Source: Ferruginivarius sediminum (GTDB lineage: Bacteria > Pseudomonadota > Alphaproteobacteria > Kiloniellales > Rhodovibrionaceae). Taken from it: a stretch of DNA of 64,000 bases. This document shows positions 1-9,550 of this stretch, piece after piece (within the stretch, counting starts at the first letter, position 1; each line of letters begins with the position of its first letter). The stretch covers positions 1 through 64,000 of the forward strand of contig NZ_QPMH01000020.1 in the NCBI RefSeq assembly GCF_003344765.1. Direction: 5' to 3'. Both the position numbers and the translations under genes were made by a program. The notes beneath the pieces were generated by a model that ran no database searches, was not told where the DNA came from, and worked only from the letters and a program-made list of their open reading frames with translations.

Positions 1-105
1 ATAAAAAAGCCCCCTATCCCGTCAATCCGACAAAAAAACCGCCACGCGGACCGGCCAAACCGGCCCTCGTCAAACTCCTCGCCGCAAATGACCGTATCGC
101 AAAGG

Positions 106-144
106 TCCCCCTCAGGGGGAGACGGGCTGCCGCAAGGCAGCCCG
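106..144. terminator. Paired stem-loops downstream of the SUF operon
   Basis: Two perfect hairpins lie just after sufA. One is at 106-120 (TCCCC, loop CTCAG, GGGGA). The other is at 123-144 (nine-base arms CGGGCTGCC and GGCAGCCCG around a GCAA tetraloop). There is no T tract directly after them on the minus strand. They may therefore protect the mRNA 3' end rather than terminate on their own. A weaker CCGC/GCGG stem at 39-49 is followed on the minus strand by a run of seven T and may be the actual terminator. Confidence 0.5.
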
Positions 145-163
145 AGGAGACCGTCGCGCGGTT

Positions 164-502
164 CTAGACGGTGAAGCTCTCGCCGCAGCCGCAGCGGCCC
201 TTTTCGTTCGGGTTGTTGAAAACGAAGCCGCTTTCCAGCTTGCCTTCCTTGTAGTCGATCTCCGAGCCGAACAAGAAGATCACCGAGGCCGGGTCGATGA
301 AGATCTTCACGCCCTTGTCGTTGATCACGTCCTCAGTCGGCTTCTGGTCCTCGGCATACTCGAAATGGTAGCTGAGGCCCGAGCAGCCTTTCGTCCGCAC
401 GCCGATGCGCAATCCCTGAACCGGTCTGTCGCTCTTGGCGATCAGCGCCTTGACCCGGTCGGCGGCGGCATCAGTCAGCGAGATCATCGCGGGGCCGGGC
501 AT
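164..502 (-). CDS. sufA: SufA: A-type iron-sulfur carrier protein
   Basis: A 112-residue HesB/IscA-family protein that carries [2Fe-2S] or [4Fe-4S] clusters to target proteins. The three ligand cysteines of the family are visible: one in the motif TKGCSGLSYHF and two in the C-terminal GRCGCGESF. It is the last gene of the SUF operon, 64 bases after sufT. The ATG at 502 is chosen because GAGAGG stands a few bases upstream; a TTG at 526 would add eight residues with no better ribosome site. Length and motifs are normal for the family, and the operon supports a SufA rather than IscA role. Confidence 0.93.
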   Translation of the reverse strand: MPGPAMISLTDAAADRVKALIAKSDRPVQGLRIGVRTKGCSGLSYHFEYAEDQKPTEDVINDKGVKIFIDPASVIFLFGSEIDYKEGKLESGFVFNNPNEKGRCGCGESFTV

Positions 503-566
503 GGACAACCTCTCGTTACCTTGCAACCTGATTATATAAGAGCTTGAATTCGTTCTGCCAGGGTCG

Positions 567-971
567 TCAACCCACGCCGAGGGCCAGCTTGGCGTCTTCG
601 CTCATGTGGTCCATCGTCCAGGGTGGCTCCCAGGTGAGCGTCACCGTTACCTGACCGACACCCTCGGCCCTGGAAACCGAATCGGCCACCATCTGCGGCA
701 TCTCCCCGGCAACCGGGCAGCCGGGCGCCGTGAGCGTCATCTCGACACGGACGTCGCCAGTGTCGCTGATATCCATGTTATAGATCAGCCCCAGGTCGTA
801 GATGTTGACCGGAATTTCCGGGTCATAGACCTCCCGCATGGCGGCGACGACTGCATCCTCGCCGGCCGGCTGCTGCTTGGAGGTATCCAACGGTTGGCCC
901 GCCGTGGCCGTCAGGCCTTCCGTCTCGGACGGATCCAGCGGTTCGCCGAACATCATGTCCATCGGATCCAT
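567..971 (-). CDS. sufT: SufT: MIP18/DUF59-type Fe-S assembly factor
   Basis: About 134 residues with a DUF59/MIP18 domain, including the motif EVYDPEIPVNIYDLGLIY and the reactive-cysteine motif LTAPGCPVAGEMP. Family members help maturation of Fe-S proteins, especially under high cluster demand. The ATG at 971 is preferred because GGGAGG lies eight bases upstream; a TTG at 1010 gives an N-terminal extension typical of none of the family. It sits between sufU and sufA in the operon, which fixes the name SufT among DUF59 proteins. Confidence 0.9.
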   Translation of the reverse strand: MDPMDMMFGEPLDPSETEGLTATAGQPLDTSKQQPAGEDAVVAAMREVYDPEIPVNIYDLGLIYNMDISDTGDVRVEMTLTAPGCPVAGEMPQMVADSVSRAEGVGQVTVTLTWEPPWTMDHMSEDAKLALGVG

Positions 972-1014
972 TCGCCTGGCCTCCCGCCGCCCCTTTCCGG
1001 GAGCGGTCAATCGT

Positions 1015-1479
1015 TCACTCGGTGGAAATCTCGTCCTTGCCGTGCACGGCAGCGTCCATCGTGTGCCACGCCAGGGTGGCGCACTTCACGCGCACCGGGA
1101 AGTCGCGCACGCCGGAGAGGACCTGCAGGCGCTCGATCGCGTCCTCGTCGACGCCCTCGGGCATCTCCGCGTCGTCCTTGGTGCACATCTCGTGGAACGC
1201 CGCGAACAGGCGTTCGGCCTCCTTGACGGTCTTGCCTTTCAGGATTTCCGTCATCATCGAGGCGGAAGCCACTGAAATCGCGCAGCCTTTCCCCTTGAAA
1301 GTGGCATCCTTGATGATGCCGTCCTCGCCAACGTTCAGGTAAATGATAAGGGTGTCACCGCACATCGGATTGAAGCCGTGCGCGGTGTGATTGCAGCCCT
1401 CGCACGACCCGAAGTTGCGCGGGTGCTTCCCGTGGTCGAGGATCACCTCCTGATAGAGCTCGCGCAGTTCATCCATCAT
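1015..1479 (-). CDS. sufU: SufU: NifU/IscU-like Fe-S scaffold or sulfur acceptor
   Basis: 154 residues of the SUF-type IscU-like family. Three conserved cysteines are visible in FNPMCGDT, GCAISVASASMM and VKCATLAWHTM. The extra segment of about 20 residues before the last cysteine is the mark of SufU rather than IscU. In Gram-positive bacteria SufU is a zinc-dependent sulfur acceptor for SufS; the same role is inferred here because no sufE is present. Its ATG shares one base with the sufS stop codon (TGATG), so the two are translationally coupled. Confidence 0.92.
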   Translation of the reverse strand: MMDELRELYQEVILDHGKHPRNFGSCEGCNHTAHGFNPMCGDTLIIYLNVGEDGIIKDATFKGKGCAISVASASMMTEILKGKTVKEAERLFAAFHEMCTKDDAEMPEGVDEDAIERLQVLSGVRDFPVRVKCATLAWHTMDAAVHGKDEISTE

Positions 1480-2765
1480 CAGCCGAAAATCTCCCGGACC
1501 ATGTGCAGCGCGTCGACCAGTTGGTCCACCTCCGCCTCGGTGTTGTAGATACCGAACGACGCCCGCGCAGTCGAGCTCAGCCCGAAGCGGTCCATCGTCG
1601 GCTGGGCGCAGTGATGGCCCGCCCGCACGGCGACGCCTGCCCGGTCGAGGATAGTACCGACGTCGTGGGCGTGCGCCCAGTCGGTGACGAACGACACGAT
1701 GGCGGCCTTGTCCGTCGCCTGGCCAACGATATGCAGTCCCTCGATCTCGGACAGCCGCCGGGTCGCATAGGCCAGGAGCCTTGCGTCGTGCGCGGCGATG
1801 GCCTCACGGCCCACGGTCTCCACGTAATCTATCGCGGCACCCAATCCAATCGCCTCGACGATGGAGGGCGTCCCTGCTTCGAACCGGTGGGGCGGCTTCT
1901 TGAAGTTCGACTTCTCGAACGTCACCCGGCTGATCATCTCGCCGCCGCCCTGATAGGGCGGCATGCTCTCCAGGCGGTCGTAGCGGCCGTAGAGCACGCC
2001 CACGCCTGTGGGGCCATAGAGCTTGTGCGGGGCGAAGGCGTAGAAATCGGCACCCAGGTCCCGCACGTCGACGGGAATGTGCGGCGCGGCCTGGCAGCCA
2101 TCGACAAGCACGGGCACGCCCGCCTCGTGCGCGGCGGCCACGATCTGTTTCACCGGCACGACCGTACCCAACGCGTTCGAGATATGAGTGATCGCCACCA
2201 TGCCGGTCTTCGGGCCGATCAGGTCGATGACATCCTCGGCGCGGATGTCGCCGTTGTCGTCGATCGGCGCGACCTTCAGCTCGACACCGGTCTGCTCGCG
2301 CAGCAGTTGCCACGGCACAATGTTGGCGTGGTGCTCCATCGTGGTGAGCACGATCTCGTCGCCGGCCTTGAGGAACTTCCGGCCATAGCTGGCGGCGACG
2401 AGGTTGATGGCCTCTGTCGCGCCGCGCGTGAAGACGATTTCCTCCGCCTTCTCGGCGTTCAGGAAGCGCCGCACCTTCTCCCGCGCCGCCTCGAAATGAT
2501 CGGTGCAGGTCTGGCTGAGGTAATGCAGGCCGCGGTGGACGTTGGAGTAATAGGTCTCGTACGCCTCATCCATGGCGCGGATGACCTGGCGCGGCTTCTG
2601 GCTGCTGGCGGCGCTGTCGAGATAGGCCAGCGGCTTGCCGTAGACTTCCTGGTGCAGCACCGGAAAGTCAGCGCGCACCGCCTCGACGTCGAAGGCGCCG
2701 CGGACGTTGTCGCCCGCGCTCAGCGGCGTCTGCTTGTCGGCGAGGGCGTTGCCGGCGTCGTTCAT
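1479..2765 (-). CDS. sufS: SufS: group II cysteine desulfurase
   Basis: 428-residue PLP enzyme that takes sulfur from cysteine as a protein persulfide for Fe-S assembly. The PLP lysine is in FAPHKLYGPTGVGVLYG and the catalytic cysteine in RAGHHCAQP, the typical group II (SufS/CsdA) pattern. The ATG at 2765 is chosen because GAGGAG lies upstream and homology-like sequence (SVRADFP-type start) follows; the frame stays open further upstream, where it overlaps the sufD 3' end. It is 22 bases downstream of sufD. Confidence 0.95.
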   Translation of the reverse strand: MNDAGNALADKQTPLSAGDNVRGAFDVEAVRADFPVLHQEVYGKPLAYLDSAASSQKPRQVIRAMDEAYETYYSNVHRGLHYLSQTCTDHFEAAREKVRRFLNAEKAEEIVFTRGATEAINLVAASYGRKFLKAGDEIVLTTMEHHANIVPWQLLREQTGVELKVAPIDDNGDIRAEDVIDLIGPKTGMVAITHISNALGTVVPVKQIVAAAHEAGVPVLVDGCQAAPHIPVDVRDLGADFYAFAPHKLYGPTGVGVLYGRYDRLESMPPYQGGGEMISRVTFEKSNFKKPPHRFEAGTPSIVEAIGLGAAIDYVETVGREAIAAHDARLLAYATRRLSEIEGLHIVGQATDKAAIVSFVTDWAHAHDVGTILDRAGVAVRAGHHCAQPTMDRFGLSSTARASFGIYNTEAEVDQLVDALHMVREIFG

Positions 2766-2787
2766 TGTTGACCGTATCTCCTCGTCC

Positions 2788-4119
2788 TCAATCCGAAGCC
2801 TGGGACAGCCAGTTGGTGATCCGCTCCATGAAGGCGGTGCGCAGCGACTCCGTCGTGATCTCCTCAACCACCCCGCCAAGGAAGGACTCGACCATGATGC
2901 GCCGTGCGACCGGGTAGGGGATGCCGCGCGAGCGCAGGTAGAACAGCGCGGTCTTCTCCAACTCGCCGGCGGTCGAACCGTGGCTGCACTTCACGTCGTC
3001 CGCATAGATCTCCAGCTCCGGCTTCGCATCGATCTCCGCTTCCTCGGAGAGCAGCAGCGCCTGGCTGAGCTGATGGCCGTCAGTGCGCTGCGCATCGGGA
3101 TGGACGTGCAGCTTGCCCTGGAACACCGCGCGGCCCTTGCCTTCCAGCGCGCCCTTGTAGACCTCGCGGCAGGTCGTGTCCGGCACGCAATGCTCGATCA
3201 GCGTGGTGTTGTCGCAGTGCTGCTTTCCGCGCTGCAGGTAGGCCCCGTTCAGGCGCGCGTCCGAGAACGAGCCCTCCAGACGCAAATGCAGGTCGTTCCG
3301 CGTCAGCTTGCCGCCGACCGTCAGACCGAAGCCGTCGTAGAACGCGTTCTCGCCCACGCGGCCATGGAGCGTGTGGATATGGAAAGCCGTCGTCGCCTCG
3401 TCCTGCAGCTTGTAGTGATGCAGGCGCGCGCCCGCGCCGACGGTGATTTCCGTCACTGCGTTAGCGAAGGTCGCGCCGCCGCCCAGGCTGACGTGATTCT
3501 CCACCAGCGTGGCCTCGCTGTCGGGGTCCAGCACGATCAGGTGCCGGGGATGCCAGGACAGCGGCTCGCCGTCGGCTGCGGCGACCGAGACCACCTCGAT
3601 CGGCTCCTCAACCTTCACGCCCCCGCGCACGTGAAGCACGAGGCCGTCCTGCATCAGGGCACTGTTCAGGTGATACATCGCCTGGTCGTCGTGACCCTCG
3701 GCGATCCGGCCGACATGGTCCGACAATAGGCCCGGATCCTCGTCCAGCGCCTTGGCGAAGCTGGTCAGCCGGGCGCCGTCGGGCAGCCGGTCCAGTCGCG
3801 ACAGGTCAGCGTGCAGCCGACCGTTGACGAAGACGATGCGATGGCCCGCCTGCTCGCCGATCAGCGATGGCACAGTGTCCAGGCTGGGCGTCGCCGTGCC
3901 GCCGGCGGCCGGCTGGAAGGCGGTCCGCTCCAGCGCGCGGAGGTTGGTGTACTTCCAGACCTCGACCTTGGGTGTGGGAATGCCAAGCTCGCCGAAGCGC
4001 TGGATACCCTCTTCGCGCAGCCGCTTCAGCCAGGGCAGGGCATCGCCCGGCAGCGTGCCGGCGCCAGTCAGCGCCTCGTACTGTTCGGTGAAAGGCTCCA
4101 GCGCGCTTTCGCTCGCCAT
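2788..4119 (-). CDS. sufD: SufD: component of the SufBCD scaffold
   Basis: 443-residue beta-helix protein of the SufB/SufD family that pairs with SufB and the ATPase SufC to build Fe-S clusters. The C-terminal motif DDVKCSHGSTAG, with its conserved Cys and His, is present, followed by ARRIMVESFL, which is usual in SufD. The ATG at 4119 has GAGGA nine bases upstream; a longer frame to 4215 would overlap sufC. Gaps to sufC (49 bases) and sufS (22 bases) fit one transcript. Confidence 0.94.
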   Translation of the reverse strand: MASESALEPFTEQYEALTGAGTLPGDALPWLKRLREEGIQRFGELGIPTPKVEVWKYTNLRALERTAFQPAAGGTATPSLDTVPSLIGEQAGHRIVFVNGRLHADLSRLDRLPDGARLTSFAKALDEDPGLLSDHVGRIAEGHDDQAMYHLNSALMQDGLVLHVRGGVKVEEPIEVVSVAAADGEPLSWHPRHLIVLDPDSEATLVENHVSLGGGATFANAVTEITVGAGARLHHYKLQDEATTAFHIHTLHGRVGENAFYDGFGLTVGGKLTRNDLHLRLEGSFSDARLNGAYLQRGKQHCDNTTLIEHCVPDTTCREVYKGALEGKGRAVFQGKLHVHPDAQRTDGHQLSQALLLSEEAEIDAKPELEIYADDVKCSHGSTAGELEKTALFYLRSRGIPYPVARRIMVESFLGGVVEEITTESLRTAFMERITNWLSQASD

Positions 4120-4168
4120 TGCAATCGTCCTCGTATCGTGCCTTGCGTTACTGCATTCGCGGCCGGAG

Positions 4169-4927
4169 TTACGCCGCAGCCTCCTCGGCGAACTCGGCGT
4201 AGCCCTGTTCCTCAAGCTGAAGCGCCAGGTTCTTGTCGCCGGACTTCACGATCTGTCCGCGCACCATCACGTGCACGCGGTCCGGCACGATGTAGTTCAG
4301 CAGCCGCTGATAGTGCGTGATGACCAGCATCGAGCGCTCGGGGCTGCGCAGGCGGTTCACGCCGTCGGAGACCGTCTTCAGGGCGTCGATGTCGAGGCCG
4401 CTGTCCGTCTCGTCCAGAATGGCCAGCTTCGGCTCCAGCGCGGCCATCTGCAGTACCTCGGCGCGCTTCTTCTCGCCGCCCGAGAAGCCGGTGTTGACCG
4501 AGCGGCGGAGCATATCCTGGGAGATGTTCAGCAGCTTGCAGCGTTCGCGCAGTTCCTTGGTGAACTGCAGGGCGTCGATCTCTTTCTCGCCGCGCGCCTT
4601 GCGGATCGAGTTGACCGCCTCCTTCAGGAAGGTGGTCATGGTGACGCCCGGAATCTCCACCGGGTACTGGAACGCCAGGAACATGCCCAGCGCGGCGCGC
4701 TCCTCCGGTTCCATCTCCAGAACGTTCCGGCCCTGGAACAGCACCTCGCCGCCTGTAACCTCATAGCCCTCACGGCCGGTGAGGACGTGGGCGAGGGTGG
4801 ACTTGCCCGAGCCGTTCGGCCCCATGATCGCGTGGACCTCGCCCGGACCGATGGAAAGGTTCAGCCCCTTCAGGATCTCCTGGCCCTCGATTTCGGCGCG
4901 CAGGTTCTTGATCTCCAGCATGCTCAT
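4169..4927 (-). CDS. sufC: SufC: ATPase of the SufBCD complex
   Basis: 252-residue ABC-type ATPase. The Walker A motif GPNGSGKSTLAHVL, the signature FSGGEKKRAEVLQMAALEP and a Walker B region ending in LAILDETDSGLD are all intact. SufC energises Fe-S assembly on SufB-SufD in the cytoplasm and is not a transporter despite its ABC fold. A good AGGAGAG ribosome site precedes the ATG at 4927. It lies between sufB and sufD, the usual order. Confidence 0.96.
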   Translation of the reverse strand: MSMLEIKNLRAEIEGQEILKGLNLSIGPGEVHAIMGPNGSGKSTLAHVLTGREGYEVTGGEVLFQGRNVLEMEPEERAALGMFLAFQYPVEIPGVTMTTFLKEAVNSIRKARGEKEIDALQFTKELRERCKLLNISQDMLRRSVNTGFSGGEKKRAEVLQMAALEPKLAILDETDSGLDIDALKTVSDGVNRLRSPERSMLVITHYQRLLNYIVPDRVHVMVRGQIVKSGDKNLALQLEEQGYAEFAEEAAA

Positions 4928-4978
4928 CGCTGCTTGCTCTCCTGATGAATCTCTGTCTTGCCGGCCCTGCGCCCTGCG

Positions 4979-6439
<1,461 letters not shown>

Positions 6440-6553
6440 GTCGTCTCTCTCCTGCTTGCCGCGTTCGATCGGCGTTTTACGTCAGCAGATATCTTGTTTT
6501 TTTTATTCTTGTCGTGCGTTCGTCAGTCCGTATTGCCTTACGTCAGCCGGCCC

Positions 6554-7024
6554 TTACCGCGCACCGCTGGCCGGGGTCGCGTTCGCCCCGAACGGCCCGT
6601 CCGCGAAGGCCGCGGGAAGCGGGCCGCTGGTTATCATGTCATGCAGAGTCACGCCCTTGAGCGCGGTCTCGATCGCCTTGTTCACCTTGTCCCAGGTGCC
6701 GCGCATCGGGCAGATCGATCCAACCTCGCAGCCGCCTGCCGTGTCGACACAGGCGGTAAGCGCGATGGGCCCCTCCAGCGCCTCGATGATGTCGGACACT
6801 GGAATCTCCGTCGCCGGGCGGGTCAGCGTGTAGCCGCCCGCGGCGCCGCGATGCGAGGTGACAAGCCCTTCGCGGGTCAGTACGTTCAGGACCTTCGCCA
6901 CCGTGGGCAGGGGTACGCCCGTTTCGTGGGCGATCTGCTGTGCGCTGGACAGCGGCTTGCTGCCCGCGCTCAACTGGGCCATCACGACGACGGCATAGTC
7001 CGTGAGCCGGTTGAGCCTGAACAT
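6554..7024 (-). CDS. Rrf2/IscR-family regulator of the SUF operon
   Basis: 156-residue Rrf2-type transcription factor. The N-terminal winged helix (FRLNRLTDYAVVVMAQLS... with AGGYTLTRPA at its wing) is followed by three cysteines in the pattern C-x6-C-x5-C (TACVDTAGGC then SICPMRG), which in this family bind an Fe-S cluster. It heads the SUF operon 114 bases upstream of sufB, so cluster-dependent feedback control of the operon is likely. The ATG at 7024 has GGAGG upstream on its strand; an ATG-type start at 7063 would lengthen the N-terminus beyond the family norm. It resembles the SUF-system regulator group more than true IscR. Confidence 0.9.
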   Translation of the reverse strand: MFRLNRLTDYAVVVMAQLSAGSKPLSSAQQIAHETGVPLPTVAKVLNVLTREGLVTSHRGAAGGYTLTRPATEIPVSDIIEALEGPIALTACVDTAGGCEVGSICPMRGTWDKVNKAIETALKGVTLHDMITSGPLPAAFADGPFGANATPASGAR

Positions 7025-7295
7025 GGGACCTCCAAATCCGGACCGATCTGGTCTGGTATCCAACAGATATATGATGGCGTGGGAAAATCAAGCCCCGGAT
7101 GGGTATTCAGTGGGGTCAGACGCGCATCTTGCGGGCCATTCCTGACGCTGCCCCGGGAACAGCCCTTCACCGCAATGTGTGCCGGCGTGTTTTGCGTCCA
7201 CCGGGCCTGCGCAAGACTATTATATCCGGCTCTGGCGTTGGGACGGTGTCGGAATCTGCGACGAAATAACACAAACAGCGAAAAAGGGAAGGCGG

Positions 7296-7685
7296 ATGAG
7301 GGGCACGATTCCTGTTCTGGCGGGAACCTTCATGATTGCACTGGCGGGTATAGCGAATGGTGCGGCGGCCGAGGACGGCGACCCGGCGCGCGGGAGTCAG
7401 GTCTTCAATACCTGCGCGATGTGTCACACCCTGAGCGAGGGAAAACACCGGATCGGCCCGAACCTGAAAGGCGTGGTCGGCCGTCGGGCCGGCAGTGCCG
7501 AGGGATTCCGCTACTCCGAGGCGATGCGCGAGGCCGGGTTCGAATGGACGCCGGAGAAGCTGGACGCCTATCTGGCCGATGGTGCAAGCGTGGTGCCCGG
7601 CAATAGGATGCCGTTTCCCGGACTGTTCGATCCCAAGGACCGGGCTGATGTAATCGCATTTCTCAAAGAAGTGTCGAAACAATAG
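7296..7685 (+). CDS. Periplasmic class I cytochrome c (cytochrome c2-like)
   Basis: 129 residues with a signal peptide of about 23 residues ending in GAAA. The heme site is CAMCH, followed by IGPNLKGVVGRRAG, and the likely axial Met is in NRMPFPGL, so this is a single-heme electron carrier like cytochrome c2/c550. The ATG at 7296 follows GGGAAGGCGG. It is transcribed away from the SUF regulator and the next gene downstream is another heme protein (P460 type), which suggests a shared role in periplasmic electron transfer. Confidence 0.92.
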   Translation: MRGTIPVLAGTFMIALAGIANGAAAEDGDPARGSQVFNTCAMCHTLSEGKHRIGPNLKGVVGRRAGSAEGFRYSEAMREAGFEWTPEKLDAYLADGASVVPGNRMPFPGLFDPKDRADVIAFLKEVSKQ

Positions 7686-7916
7686 CGCGCCGCCAACAGC
7701 TTTGCCCGCGAACAGGAAAGGTTTCGACAGTAATGTCGAGATAAATGATTGCATCATGCGAATGTCATGGCGGCGGAATACAGTACGATGCAGGTGTCAC
7801 GACAACGTGATGCCGGTTGATTTCAATGCCCCAACCGAAGAGTCTAGCTTGGCGTTATGTTCGAAAGCCGCGGAAAATCGCGGAATGGGGATGGCCTAAG
7901 TCACGGAGAGCAACGA

Positions 7917-8987
7917 ATGCCCAAATCGCGTAAGCGCGCACTGCTGTCGACCACGATGATCCCGCTGATGCTGGTGGCCGGTGTTGCGGTCGGCGGGGCG
8001 GCGACCGTCGCCACGCTTCCCACGCCCGCGGCTGCATCCTGCAGCCCATGCAGCCCTTGCAATCCCTGCGCTGCGGCCAATCCATGCAACCCCTGTGCTG
8101 CGGCGAACCCGTGCGCGGCGGCCAATCCATGCAATCCGTGCGGCGCTGCGAATCCCTGTGGTGCCGCTAATCCATGTAATCCGTGTGCGGCGGCGAACCC
8201 TTGCAATCCTTGCGCCGGAGCCAATCCGTGTAACCCGTGCAATCCCTGCGCCGCGGGTGCCGGCGGGGGTGAGACGGCCTGCGCGGTACCGCGACTGCAA
8301 AAGGCGGCAGCGAACCCGTGCAACCCGTGCGCCGCGGCCAATCCCTGCAATCCATGTGCCGCCGCGAACCCGTGCAACCCCTGTGCCGCGGCGAACCCCT
8401 GTAATCCGTGTGCGGCCGCGAATCCCTGCGCGGCCAATCCGTGTAGTCCCTGCAATCCGTGCGGCGCGGCCGCGGGCCCGGCCGAATTGACGCCGGAGGA
8501 GGCCGTGGCGGTCTACGACTGCCTGCTCGACGAGCTCAAGACGTCGTACGCCAAGTCGGGCAACGAATACGCCAAGGCCTATACCAGTTGGCGCCGCTAC
8601 TCGACGCGGCCCTTCATCTCGGGCACGCACGGCGGCCGCTATGTGCAGAACTACGCGAACGAGACGGCGAAGGCCTACGCGCTTTACGAGAACGCTGGCG
8701 AGATGCCAGCGGGCTCCGTCCTGGCCAAACCCAGCTTCTCGGTTTCCTCGAAGACCGGCAAGGCCAGCCTGGGCCCATTGTTCCTGATGGAGAAGATGGA
8801 GGACGGCTGGTATCCGAAGTCCGACGATTGGCGCTATTCGATGATCATGCCGAACGGGCAGATCGTCGGCGCGACCAAGGGCAAGGGTGCCGAGAACGTC
8901 GAATTCTGCATCCAGTGCCACAAGATCGGCACGCCGAAGAATATCGATTCGATGATGTTCGTGCCGAAGAACCTCCGGGTGCGCTAG
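7917..8987 (+). CDS. Cys-rich NPC-repeat protein with C-terminal cytochrome P460 domain
   Basis: 356 residues. After a basic N-terminus and a signal peptide or anchor (about residues 1-38, ending TPAAAS) comes a region of about 145 residues made of NPC, NPCNPC and AAANPC units with roughly 30 cysteines. It is interrupted once by a short [19 protein letters not shown] linker. The last 165 residues look like cytochrome P460: a long conserved N-terminal part, then the c-type heme motif FCIQCHKIG near the C-terminus. P460 proteins oxidise hydroxylamine or related N compounds, or carry electrons. The Cys-Pro array could bind metal or form disulfides; this is inference. It lies 231 bases after the cytochrome c gene. 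Confidence 0.85.
   Translation: MPKSRKRALLSTTMIPLMLVAGVAVGGAATVATLPTPAAASCSPCSPCNPCAAANPCNPCAAANPCAAANPCNPCGAANPCGAANPCNPCAAANPCNPCAGANPCNPCNPCAAGAGGGETACAVPRLQKAAANPCNPCAAANPCNPCAAANPCNPCAAANPCNPCAAANPCAANPCSPCNPCGAAAGPAELTPEEAVAVYDCLLDELKTSYAKSGNEYAKAYTSWRRYSTRPFISGTHGGRYVQNYANETAKAYALYENAGEMPAGSVLAKPSFSVSSKTGKASLGPLFLMEKMEDGWYPKSDDWRYSMIMPNGQIVGATKGKGAENVEFCIQCHKIGTPKNIDSMMFVPKNLRVR
8040..8463 (+). repeat. In-gene tandem repeat encoding NPC / AAANPC units
   Basis: Degenerate tandem repeat with units of 9, 18 and 27 bases coding for NPC, AAANPC and NPCNPCAAA. Codon choices differ between copies (TGC/TGT, AAT/AAC, CCG/CCC/CCA), so the protein repeat is better conserved than the DNA. That points to selection at protein level rather than recent slippage. 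A break at about 8260-8310 (codes for a non-repeat linker) divides the array into two blocks. Confidence 0.9.
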
Positions 8988-9022
8988 CGCGCCGGGGATC
9001 ATCGGGTGGGCCCGGCTGTGCG

Positions 9023-9550
9023 ATGCGCATCGTCCCGGGCGGCTTAAGGGTGAGTATGGCGGCGGCCACCGCAACGGCGGTGGCCGCCGCCTTGTTTTCC
9101 GTCGCCCCGTTATCGCCCGCCGGGGCAGCGAGCTATGCCACGGCCTCGCAGCTCTATGACGGCGGCCAGGTCGAGGCTGCCATCGCCGAGTATCGGGAAC
9201 TGGCGGAGAGCGGTCACGCCGCGGCGCAGGTCGCCCTCGCCGGGCTCTATGAAAGCGGTGAGGTCACGGGAGCGCCCGACGCGCGCGCCGCTGCCCGCTG
9301 GTATCGCCGCGCGGCGGAGCAGGGTGAGGCGGTCGCGCAGATGAACCTGGGCGATCTCTACGCACGCGGCCGCGGGGTAAAGCGGGACTGGGTACGGGCC
9401 TGGGTGTGGCTGACCCGCGCCGCGCGGCAGGGCTTCGACTGGGCGGCCCGCCGCCGGGACGAGGTCGCCCGGCGTATGACGCGGCCGGAGCTGGAGGCGG
9501 CGCGGCGCCGGCTGTCCGGCACCGCGCCCGATATTGTGGGCGGCGATTAG
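9023..9550 (+). CDS. Periplasmic Sel1-repeat (TPR-like) protein
   Basis: 175 residues with an N-terminal signal peptide (arginines followed by an Ala-rich stretch, ending AGAAS). Two Sel1-like repeats follow: AAQVALAGLYESGEVTG and then AVAQMNLGDLYARGRGVKRD, with alpha-helical spacers. Such proteins act as scaffolds for protein interactions. The ATG at 9023 gives a signal peptide with positive charge; an ATG at 9056 has a better ribosome site (AAGGGTGAG) but an uncharged N-terminus, so the start is uncertain. Its stop overlaps that of uraA on the other strand by four bases. Confidence 0.8.
   Translation: MRIVPGGLRVSMAAATATAVAAALFSVAPLSPAGAASYATASQLYDGGQVEAAIAEYRELAESGHAAAQVALAGLYESGEVTGAPDARAAARWYRRAAEQGEAVAQMNLGDLYARGRGVKRDWVRAWVWLTRAARQGFDWAARRRDEVARRMTRPELEAARRRLSGTAPDIVGGD

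Noticed and set aside
8040..8463. CRISPR-like repeated DNA
   Set aside because: Repeats are in frame, of variable unit length and without unique spacers; they code for the NPC array.
7896..9074. Open frames opposite and in other frames of the P460 gene, with G-L-H-G-L repeats
   Set aside because: They merely mirror the NPC repeat DNA; the plus-strand frame has signal peptide and heme motif.
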